This document shows positions 35,484 to 46,300 of a stretch of DNA of 64,000 nucleotides, in pieces; position 1 is the stretch's first letter, and each line of letters starts with the position of its first letter. The stretch is from contig JBBHKE010003360.1 of the NCBI GenBank assembly GCA_037447655.1, positions 168,885-232,884 of the forward strand. Direction: 5' to 3'. Under the pieces are notes generated by a model. That model was given only the letters and a program-made list of their open reading frames with translations, was not told the origin of the DNA and did not search any database. Source of the DNA: Zygnema cylindricum (taxonomy: Eukaryota > Streptophyta > Zygnematophyceae > Zygnematales > Zygnemataceae). The position numbers and the translations under genes were made by a program.

Positions 35484-36183
35484 GGGTGAAGTTCCATTAC
35501 GACATTCTGGAATCGTACGGCCAACATTACAGGATGCTACACTTTGAACGAAATTCCATTGCGCAGTCTGTAATCCACGTGTTAGCAAAGAGTGGTGCCG
35601 TAGATATATTTGATATTGAAATCGTCAATAATTTTCACACCGACAAAATCTCCATATGCATTACCATGTACGTGCGTACCAGATCATCGTGCAACACAGC
35701 TTTGTATCTTTGGGCGCCTTGTAGATACCCTCATTTTAGGGGTTTCTGTTTTCGCGTGACGAATGGCGTTTCGAAATAGTGTGACGATGGGCGCTAATAG
35801 ACATAGCGCGACGAAAGTGCGTTACATTTCGTTTGTATTTTCTGTTGGATTTTTGAATGCGTATATCGTGTGCGAAATTTTTTGATTTCTGTTGGTTGCC
35901 AGCTTGACACGTATGCTCATTATCCAGCGTGTCGCGGCTCAATTTTTTCTATAATCGGTGATGTACCTCGCGAGGTACATCACCAATTACAGAAACTTTC
36001 GAAGCGAATGCTTCGCGAAAAAATATCCAACGGTCATTGTTAACTCCCAGACTTTTGGAGAATATTGTCAAGATTCTTTGTAATGTTGTTTACGGATAAT
36101 AACAAAATAAGAGGTACGGCGAAGTACGGAGAGGTCCGAATTTCTGTAAACAACCTCACTTTTCGTCTAATGGAACTTCACCC
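35484..36183. mobile_element. 700-bp Harbinger-like non-autonomous element
   Basis: Terminal inverted repeats start GGGTGAAGTTCCATTA and are exact for 16 bp. The sequence TAA stands on both sides (35481-35483 and 36184-36186), as expected for the TTA/TAA target of PIF/Harbinger/Tourist elements. It contains a perfect palindrome GATGTACCTCGCGAGGTACATC (35959-35980). No transposase frame. Confidence 0.75.
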
Positions 36184-36640
36184 TAAGTGGAACAAATATT
36201 TTCCACGTGGGATTCACTTTAGTTTGGACACGCTGGAGTAGGCTGAAAATTCAAAATTGTCGCCACGCTGAAAGTTCTGAAGAAAAATCTACAGAAATAA
36301 CTATTTGATTGGATGGTTACAATCTGACAGAATGCAATGTCTCCTCATGGTGCCGTCGAGGTGGGGCCAGATTTCCGTCGGGTATTGAAACGTTAATCTC
36401 CCGGTTTTTTAACCGTCGATTACGGCTGTCCAGCTTGGGCTACATTCACGCGTGTGGCATTTTCTTATGCGAAAAAACTTCGTTTCACTATTTCTAACGT
36501 TTGAAACACTGAATGTGAAACCGCAATTTATATCCTACTTTTATCCTCAACACATCATTTAGAAATGACATGGGACTTACATCCTAAAAAATGAGTGGCT
36601 ACTGTAGTTCTTGTCTGCAAATTAGAGCTGATTATATTAT
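36184..36640. other. Intergenic, no feature recognised
   Basis: Short unique stretch between two mobile elements, ending with the target-site copy TTATATTAT at 36632-36640. Confidence 0.5.
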
Positions 36641-36715
36641 GGGAATTGCTAATCGCAGAGACGATTTTTGCTGCGCGCAGGTACTGTAGTTGTCAGAAAT
36701 TGTACATATGAAGTA

Positions 36716-37136
36716 CACCGCGAATCGTAATTAGAGTAATAAAAAAATTAGAGTACAAAAACTAAAAAAAAAAAATAGAGTAATTAACGCTAATTTATGT
36801 GATAGAGCTGTTTAAACTATGAAGTCTACTCTAATTTATTTAAGTACTCTAATTTGGCATGCTAATATCCTCTTCTGTAAATAAGGTATTGATAACGGCC
36901 TGTATTAAATCATTATTTGTACTTTTTTACTAAATAAAGTACAATTTTGCACGGTCGGAGGTCGTCGGTACTCCACACTATTTAAATAGAACCTATATTG
37001 GGATTAAAAACACTAATTAAACTTTACCTTAAATATAATAATGAAAATTTATAATCATTTACTGTATTTCATGCGATAGAGTCAAAATTTTGAGCGACCG
37101 AATTAGATGAATTTGTTCTAATTACGATTCGCGGTG
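36716..37136. mobile_element. 421-bp MITE in the left arm of the Mutator-like hairpin
   Basis: TA at 36714-36715 and 37137-37138, ends CACCGCGAATCGTAATTAGA and TCTAATTACGATTCGCGGTG. The right arm of the hairpin holds the matching empty site (GAAA-TA-CATTTCTG at about 38919-38933, reverse strand) against GAAG-TA-[element]-TA-CAGTTTCG here, which fixes the TA duplication and the element limits. Confidence 0.92.
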
Positions 37137-37356
37137 TACAGTTTCGTACAAGCTACGTACCTTTAAGTTCAGTTTTGACGGTCAAGCCGTCGAACAACTT
37201 TGACTGGCAAAATATTGTAACGACGGTTAAAAAATTGTCGCGCTTGCGAACATCGACCGTCATGAAAAAAATAATAATTCACACAGCCAGCGTAGGTGTA
37301 CTGTAACAAAACTGAGGCAGCCACATATAAATAAAATGGCTGCGCGCAGGTAGTTA

Positions 37357-37689
37357 CTCACTTTACATGAGCTCCACTGTGAAAGCACACACCGACATTT
37401 GACCTAACAACAAAAATGGAATCTAATCGCGAACCGTTACGCTGAACTTGGACACAAATTAAAGGACGACGTACGACATGTATAAACTCGCACGAAACGA
37501 AATAAACTTCGTACAAAATATAAAAGCGTACCCGCGCATAAATATCAACGAAACTAAAACGACGCGTCGTCACGCGTGACCAAATGAAGCCACACTATTT
37601 ACAAATCAACATTTTTACATTGAATAAGTACTTCACATTGATTCACATTCTCGGTGTGTGCTTTCACAGTGGAGCTCACGTGAAGTGAG
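37357..37689. mobile_element. 333-bp MITE of a second family with long terminal repeats
   Basis: Terminal inverted repeats of about 40 bp (CTCACTTYACRTGAGCTCCA...GTGAAAGCACACACCGA), flanked by TA (37355-37356 and 37690-37691). It sits right at the target duplication of the Harbinger-like element. Removing it restores GTAGTTAAGGGCAC. The open frame inside (37358-37573, minus) shows no known motif. Confidence 0.8.
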
Positions 37690-37692
37690 TAA

Positions 37693-38692
37693 GGGCACTT
37701 TCCCATGTGCTAAAGTTATAGTTATTTTTTGTCGTTTTTTTTTATAACTTGGAAAAAAAAGAAAAAATCTGCAACCGTACCAAAAAATTCAAATTACCAT
37801 CGTACAAGTTGCGTTCCATTCAAACTTTAGATGTACCGCAGTTTGTTGTCTATCGCGATGCAGTTTATCGTTTAGCAAGTTTTGACCCACTTTAGCGTCC
37901 TTCCATATCATCTACAAACTTTATATAAAATCACCTCGCGGGGTGATTTTAAATGAAGTTCCACGATGTGGGCGAATATGCATATGATTTCGCATGCGTC
38001 AGAGGTTTTTGACAAAATTTTCCTAAAAAAAAAACCCACTGCACGTTTACAGCTTGTACGTACTTTTTTCCGTGCACCTTTTTCCGTTTAGAGGAAGTGG
38101 AGGGGTCTCGACCAACGAACGCCATTTCGCAAAAGCGAAGTTTGTGAATCTCCTCTCTCTCTCTCCCTCTCCCACTACTACGTCTATCTCACAATTTTTG
38201 CAACGAAAAATGCCTATAATGGTATCAAATGAAAGGTCTATGACAACGATTTTTTTTTACTATCTCTGAGCGTATTTTGATGGCAAGTAGAGTAAGAAAA
38301 GACAAAAAACAACAATCGGGAAATCATGGCGGAAATTTTTAGAAGTTGTGACGTGGGCGCTGTCATAGTTGAGCGTGACGCGCGTGACGTCACATTGTCA
38401 CAGACCCTAAACATCTGCAATACCTCCACGTCGACAATGTGGCGTGCAGATATTGCAAAGTGACAGAAGCTGTTCAACGAGCGGGTGGACGTTTGAAATC
38501 GAAATTGAGTGGAAGTTTCGCAACATTTTGTGTACCATTTATGTGTCACATGTTTCGTACACGTCTACGCTTGTCACTTTTTGAAGTAACAAGTTATTTG
38601 CGATTACATCGGAATGCTCATATAAATGTACGGAGAATCTTCGTTAGAAACAAAGTTACAAGATGAAAGTTTCGGTTACATGGGAAGTGCCC
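37693..38692. mobile_element. 1.0-kb Harbinger-like element at the hairpin centre
   Basis: Terminal repeats GGGCACTTTCCCATGT and, on the other end, GGGCACTTCCCATGT, flanked by TAA (37690-37692 and 38693-38695). It inserted at the dyad axis of the Mutator-like hairpin. Frames at 38054-38269 and 38439-38666 have no transposase motifs. Confidence 0.75.
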
Positions 38693-38953
38693 TAACTATC
38701 CGCACGCAACCATTTTATTTATATATGGTTTTTATATGTGGTTGCCTCAGTTCTGTTACAGTAAATCTGCGTCGGCCGTATGAATTGTTTTTTTTTTCAT
38801 GACGGTCGACGTTCGCAAGCGCGACAGTTTTTTAACCGCGAGCTAAAATATTTCGCCAGTCAAAGTTGTTCGACGGCTTGACAGTCAAATCTGAACTTCA
38901 AGGTACGTAGATTGTACAGAAATGTATTTCAAATGTACAATTTATGACAACTA

Positions 38954-39564
38954 CACCGTGAATCGTTATTAGCGTATAGAAATTATTAGTGTATATAATG
39001 ATTTAGTGTCATTTACGCTAATTTGTGTATCAATACCATTTTTTAAAAAATGTTTTATTGTAATTTCTCCATAACGCTACTCTATATTGGGTTATGTCGG
39101 CAATAAATATCTGCGCTGAAATTATAAACACTAAATTACGTGGTTGTACAAAATCTGTCAGTCCGTATCGTTTTGACGTCATTATGACGCTAGTATTATT
39201 TGTCGCGCTGAATGTCAGTTAATGTTCACACTGACGACGATGCTGTCGACGGACGAGAGTTATGCGAACGGCTTTTTTTCGATGTGATTGATTTTTCGCT
39301 TTGTCCGATTTCACGTGCGAGCGCGATTGTATTAAATCATTATTCGTATGGATTTCGGTAAAAAAGTACACTGTTGTACGAACAAACTACTTCCGTACAC
39401 CACACTATTCATGAATCCAGTACGGTAATACCATTGACGCTAATTTACAAATACCGTATTTAATGTCAAAGATAAATTAGATTCAATCACTGTATTTCGT
39501 GTATCAATGTCAAAATTTCGGGGTGCCGATATAGCGTACAGTACGCTAATAACGATTCACGGTG
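38954..39564. mobile_element. 611-bp MITE in the right arm of the Mutator-like hairpin
   Basis: TA at 38952-38953 and 39565-39566, ends CACCGTGAATCGTTATTAGCG and CGCTAATAACGATTCACGGTG. The left arm keeps the empty site GGTACTG-TA-GTTGTC (36680-36693). It is the largest member of the CACYG family here. Confidence 0.92.
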
Positions 39565-39621
39565 TACTGTACCTGCGCGCAGCAAAAATCGTCTCTGCGA
39601 TTAGCAATTCCCTTATATTAT

Positions 39622-40391
39622 TCTTTCCTCCGTGCTACTGTGACTGATATATGTTTTGTTCTTTAGTGCCAAAGTATGGTTTAACTGGTTATGTGCATGG
39701 AAACGACTGTGCAGGACAGGACAAGATAGTACAATGCAATTTTCCAGTTTCGTACTTTCATGTGACAAATGTCTATGATGAAGGGACCGTATGTCATTCC
39801 TTGTAAATGTGAAACAAATTGCATAAAGTACAAACATACGTACGGAATGCAAGCATGAATCTGATGTATGTTGTTGCCGCGTGTGATGATGATGGATAGG
39901 TATGAGCTGTCTAGTAATAATCTACAGTACTTTAGTGTGTGCTGCTGTATGTGACGCTTAGTATGTATGCATAGTAGTGAAAAGTATGTACCCATGTTAG
40001 TGATGCACAGTTGATTGTACTGATGCAGAGCAATTAGAGTATGGCATGCCAGATGCACCGTTGCTTTTCAAATTCAAATCTTGGACTGTTTACCTCCTTC
40101 ACATGCTGTGACTCGCAGTTAACTGTTGCCGGTCACAACTTTTGTTGGCACATCATCAAAAGTCCAAAAATAACGAACGTTAGAACAGTGCGAGTTGCAA
40201 GATTGCAACACTGGTTGCTTCTCCTCACTTTGCCTTCTCCTAGAGCTCTTCCAAGTCCGTTGTCTTCCATTGTACGTCCATCATTAGCTATTATTCTCTT
40301 CCTTATTCATGATCAGCTACTCATCCTTTGAGATCAACCAGACGGAATAATAAAAATCCTGCCTTCTCTAGGAACGGGAAGAAGGTTAAAC
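39622..40391. promoter_or_regulatory. Upstream region of the kinesin gene
   Basis: About 770 bp that must include the kinesin-6 promoter and 5' leader. The leader just before the start codon is CT-rich (40215-40290) and then GAA-rich (40355-40390). The small frame 40041-40331 has no recognisable motif. Confidence 0.4.
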
Positions 40392-43300
40392 ATGTTACCA
40401 ATCGAACCGAAACGAAACCTCGATAGTACTTTTGATTCCTTAACCAATGAAGAAGAAGGAGAGAAGGAGGAGGAGCCTGCCACAAGAAATCCTTCAATAT
40501 CTTTGATTGCAGATGATGTTAAAACACGGCATTCTCAACAAATCCTAAAAACTGACTTCATGAATGTGTATTTAAGGATACGACCGGCACTTATTGGCCA
40601 TTCAAAAGACACAAATTATTCCTTAGGGACAAGTGTCTGTCTGACAGAACATGGCCAGTATGGAGTTGAACTTGCAGGAATGGGGAGACAACAACCAGAA
40701 ACCTATCAAAATTTTGCAAAAGTTTTTGGACAATCAGCTGAACAGGTTGGTTTTTAAAGGTTACGTTATTAAGTAGTATTCAATTAATGATTAGGCCTTT
40801 AAAGGTGGTGTTAATTAATCCTCACAAAAAGCTAAGACGTGTGATCATTAACAAGGCATTTATTATTTTTTTTTAGAGTTTTTCCGGCATTGTTCACCAT
40901 TGTTGACTCTGCAATGTTATTTTTATTTTGTATTCCCTAACTACGAGAATTTCAAAAATGCGGGGATTCCAAGTAACCGGGAGGAAATTTGATTCTTGCT
41001 TTGTTTTAAATGTGTTTTAGAAAATGGTTTTTGAGGAAGTTTTGGCCCCAATGGTGAGCACTTTGGTGACGAAAGGCGAGAGTGGACTTCTGATGGCTTA
41101 TGGAGGAACAAACGCAGGTAAGTACATTTCTTTTCTATGCAATTGACTTATAACTATTGAATTTTTAAAGTTGTAGAATTGATTTTCTATTCTGTGTTCA
41201 TTTACAACTGGCGTAATGAGAATTTTTACAAGTCAACTTAATAATCGATAGGCGATGCAACTAGAGATAACTTCCTACTGGCCGGCATGCATTCTGCTTG
41301 GTTGGTGAAATTTTCCCTCTTTTTGCTTTATTCTGATGACTGCATGGACCAATTGTTCATTTAACAGGAAAGACTCATACCATCTTTGGTAATGCGAAGT
41401 CCCCTGGTTTGATTCCTCAAGCACTTAAAATGCTATTTACTCTGAGGGATCAATGCATCTGCGGAGGAAGTGAAAGGTCAGTTTTTCTGTTTTTGGTCGC
41501 CCTGGCATGTGAAGGCTTGTCTCAAAAATATCTTTCTCGCATGAATTCAAACTTGTTAAGATGAATAATTGGCTAACAATAGATTTGGTAGAAGGTAGGT
41601 TACAGGCTTTGTTTTATGGAAGAACTGCTTTTGTACTGTCCCAAGATGGCTCTCTTGTATCCTTTCAACATTAGGCTAGGGACCCTTGCCGATTATTTTT
41701 TCTATAGGTTGTTTTTTCTATCTATGTTTGCTCCTTTGCTTTTTGCTTTTGTTTGTTGCTCCAAACTTTTATGGGCACTATCAATTCTATAATCAGTTTT
41801 GCTGCTTCTGTTTTCAACCTCTTCAGGATATGGGATATACATCTATCAATGTTCGAATTCTATTCAAATCAACCCATGTCGAGGAAAGAGAGCATTTATG
41901 ACTTGCTTGGGAATACACCCACCAATAAAGGCAAGGATGCAGGTCTTGCAGTTGAGGATGTCCCTTCGAGATGTCAAACATTTTTGAAAGGTTTGACATC
42001 GGTAAGTACTTCGGATATCCCGCACTGTAACTTTGGTGGTGGCAGCTGCATGAATTTTTGCTCTACACTTATGACTCTTCGAGTTTATTGGCTCGGAGTG
42101 CTCATATTGTGAAGTTTGGTGACTTGGCAGGTAAAAGTCGGGTCATATTCTAAAGCGCTGGACATAGTTAGACAAGGGCGTGGAAACCGTATTACAAGGA
42201 GCACATTAGCAAATAAAGAATCCAGGTGAGTCAATATTTCATGTTTGAATCTGCATTTATTGGGGTATCGATTTTGAACTGGCTTGGTCGTTTTAATCAC
42301 ACATCTTAACTTTTGTTTTGCAGAAATTGATCTAGTGCATTTCAATTGAGTCAGAAGAGTGATTCCTTCACGCAGTTAGGCGTCTGGCTCACTAGCTTTA
42401 TGCAGATATTATGTTCAAATAGGTTTTCGTTTGCATGTGATTTTGAGCTTTGGTTTGTGTCTTATGAGCTCACCAACAAAAAATTATAAAGATGAGAATG
42501 CAATTTGTTTTGGAGCTGCTGCAACTTTACATACTGTAGATTCAATTTTGACGAAGTTTGGATCTTTCATTCTTGCAAACATAAGTGAAATACTACATCC
42601 ATAGGTGTGGGGATTATACCGTAGCACAGGGCCACGAGATGGTGTAATGCGAATTCTAAATTGTAAAAAACTTGTTTTAGTGTATGATCTCGCGTGCTAT
42701 TTATATGAAATTTATGACAATTGGGTTTTCTGATATTTATGTATATCAAATGCGGCACAAATAATGTTGTTCACAAATGTTACGATTTGCTGAATATATT
42801 TTAGTGAGGTTAAACACATTCTTAAGTTGTGTTGTTTACATGGAATCTTCTCTTCAAGTTGGTTTTGCTTTGAATAACCCGCGACTTCACAAGAAAGTGA
42901 AATGACTTGTTGCTGTCTTATTGTTTCATTGCAGCCGTTCTCATTGTGCCATTACATTCCAGCTTTTATCGGCATCTGAAAAAAGGCAAGGAGAAATTTT
43001 GTCAGGAAATGATGGGGAAAGAAACGAACAACCATTTGCTGGTGATGGGCGGCTTACACTTATTGATCTGGCAGGATCTGAGAGGGAAAGTGAGACAAAA
43101 AACACTGTATGTTACTGTAAACTTTTAACTTTCCCTCATCCCAGCGTTCGGGCTACATAAATATTGTTTCCCAATTTTCATCGATGTTTCTTAAGTAGGA
43201 AATGTTCTATTCTTCTCTAGTGATGAACTATTGTTGTGACCATTTTGTACTCTACAGTAGTGTAACCTCATATAGTCGAAAGAGATTTCACTCAAAGAAT

Positions 43301-46300
43301 GTTTTCTCATTCTATTATTAGTCTTAAGTTTACAAAGAGTTTTCCACTAAGAAGCCGGACATGTATTAAGCTACTCATAATGATGAACCCCTAAAAGATT
43401 GGCCAACTTCTTTATCACAGTTGAAGTCAATCTTTTTATGGGAATGTTGTGTATATATCAGGGTTCTCACCTCCACGAGAGTAACTACATCAACAAGAGT
43501 TTTTTGGAAATCGGGAAATGCTTTCGGGTATGCTCTTTTCATAACTGTGGCTTGGCTTGTTTTTCGTCTCAAAGAGAATTGCTTTAAAGGTCAGAAATTG
43601 AGGATAAGTCTCCTCGTCAGGCATTCCCTCGATCCCTGGATCCCTGGATCTCATAGTTATGGCAAAAAAGGGGAGAAGAAAAATGATGTGTATTGATTCT
43701 TTTTTGAAGTCTCCGGGTTTCTAAAAACCCTCTAAGAGATACTTGCCCCACATCGTTTTTTTTTGGATACAGGCACGATTGTACTCGCAGGATAATTCTG
43801 GAAAACCTGCGCAAGAAAATTTCAGGAATCTTAATGTACCATCTTCCTCCCACATGACATTGCTTTAGTTTTAGTTTTTGTTTTAGTTTTCATTTTAAGG
43901 AGGGAGGGAGGGAGGGAGTTAATTTGGACTGTTCCTGATTTGAAGTGGACCTGGCTTTGTAATCATGCAAGTAAATTTGGCACAAGTTCCTTGCCAATTA
44001 CTGTGAGCGGTATAGTTTGATTGCACACCCTTTTTTAAAGCTGTGTATTGTAGTTTGTCATGTACTATAGAGGTATAGTTTATTGGGCACCTTTTTTATA
44101 AGCTTTTGTCACTATACTCAAATAGCTGATATAACTTGTTAAGTCTCAAAATTGAATGTGGTATATTGTTTCTGCTTTTGCAGATATTATGGTATCTCAA
44201 ATACCACCTGAAAGGGCATTATCATACCACATTGGTAAGGGATTGTATTTACCCTCACCTCAAACTGTTTTGTTGTTGTTTTTGTCGGTGAATCCAGGGA
44301 ATCGCCCCTTCCTCTAAACCACGTCTTAAAAAACTTACGCAAACTATTTCTGACATTTTGGGTGAAAGTCAATTATCGATGGGGAAAGAACTTGACATAT
44401 GATCGAACTGTGTTGTGTTGTTTGCTAAATTGAAATTGTGATTTTGTGTCTTTGAGTTTTTTGTGCCTTTTTACCAGTATGCAATCATGTCAAAGAGCTA
44501 AAAGGTGTCTTGTACACAGTGGATGTATTTTGTTTGGACTGATTAATTGCATGTATGGAGAATTTTTATGATACATGTGTTCTCGAAAAAGAACTGGTGT
44601 GGATGCTTGTGGTTTCCTTATTTTCTTGTTAAAATTACGGTGATCCACATTGAATCGTGCGCGTCCAGGCTAATTGCAGTGGACTTTGTGGATTGACCCT
44701 TTTCTTTTGTGTCAGAGGGCATTTTGCTGGCCGTGATTATGTCAAGTAGCCTAATGATATGGTAATTATATGTACGCTATCACTGGCGATAGTGGCCAGT
44801 AATTTCCGTATTCGTACAGAAAAATGTACGTTTTTGACAAAATCGTACAGTTTTTTGTGCAAATACTATGATCACTGCGCCAGTAACGCCAATAACGCAG
44901 CCCCTATAAGTTTGTTGTAGTTGCAAGGTTGTCTTTGTGAGAGATTTGCAGGGTTTGGCAATGATAAGAATATGTAGTTAAAGGGAGCAAGGTTTGGGGA
45001 GGATTAAGGAAAAGAGAGAGTGACTCAATGTCAACGAGTTGTCAAATAGTCGAAGCTAATTGGTTGAAGGTGATTTTTGCAGATGGTAAATGTTAGCCCA
45101 CGGAATGATGACTATCTTCAAACTCTTCAAGTCCTAAACCAAACAAGAGATTACTATGGGATCAGGTGGGGATGCATCCAAGTCTTTTTCCACATTGATG
45201 TTTGTAAACAGCAGTACAACATTGTAAATATTTGGTGAAATGAGGTCGCTTATGGACTTCACTGGAATACGTCAAAAAATTTGTCATTCTATCAAATCTA
45301 TAAAAAACTATTTGTCAGACAGGCTTGACCACCTATGCTTTGTGTACTGTTTGGTTGTTCACATGTTCTCTTTTTGCGATGTAAGGTCTTCAGAGACAAT
45401 CAAAGGTACCTTGCAGGTTAGAGAGGAAATCAGACAGGAATGGGATACTTTTGTTCTAAACATAGTGAATTTCGTTTGTCCATATTTCATCCGTACTTCT
45501 TTTATTGCTCATTCCTGTTGGGAATAGGATGTTTTCCTCGGTCTCAACTATTTAGGAGCTCATCCAGTCTTGTCATTTTTTGATGGTTGAATTTTTGCAA
45601 TGCAGTCCACCTTGTGTGAGATTTTGGCCATGATCACTAAAAGCTGCTAAAAGTTTTGTACGTTTTTGGATTAACTTTTTCCAAGCTAATGACCTTATTG
45701 GCTAGTTATTAGAAGTTTAAGTTTAAGGGTGATCTGTAGAAACTCTTGCTATTTAGTTAGTAGATGTTGTTCCAAGTAAATGTGCTTATGGTTATTTCTT
45801 GCTGACAGCACCAAACAATTGAAGTAATGCTCTTTGAATTCAATCATTGGATTAAAGTCTGTCATCTTCCACATTTACACGCTTCCTTATAGCATATTGA
45901 TGTTCAAAATATTGTCCAACACAAGAATTTTCAATCATCAAATGCTGTAAACGTCGAGGTTCACTAGGTGGTAAGATATTAGCTTGTTTGAGTTATGCCT
46001 GACCGACAAATTTTCATTGGGTTTTTGTCGAGTTGTCTTCAAAAGTTGTTGATTATTTTCTCTGACAAGATATGTTCTGTATTCGCAGATGTATTCCTCC
46101 AAAACCGGTTTTACAAGCCAAACCTCCCTGCAAATCCCCTCAAAAGAGAGGTTCTTCAAAACGATTGAGAGAGGAAGTGACCCAAGCTGTTAAAAACAGC
46201 ACGGTGAATGTGTCTCGTCCGAAACGAGTTAAAGTCAAAGTTTCTCAGCTGCCAGCTGTTCCACTAAAGCATGAAGAATTGAGGAAACCAGCAGGTCGAA

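Larger units (their letters stand above)
36641..39612. mobile_element. Mutator-like hairpin element with nested insertions
   Basis: The outer ends are GGGAATTGCTAATCGCAGAG and its exact inverse, flanked by an exact 9-bp direct duplication TTATATTAT (36632-36640 and 39613-39621), typical of Mutator-like elements. The left arm is 36641-36715 plus 37139-37354; the right arm is 38696-38951 plus 39567-39612. Without the insertions each arm is about 290-300 bp, and they meet at GGTAGT/TAA/CTATCC, so the ancestor was a hairpin of about 600 bp with nearly no loop. Nested inside are TA MITEs 36716-37136, 37357-37689 and 38954-39564 and a Harbinger-like element 37693-38692. No transposase is present. 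Confidence 0.88.

Noticed and set aside
40041-40331. 96-residue frame upstream of the kinesin gene
   Set aside because: No recognisable motif. It lies where the promoter and leader should be.
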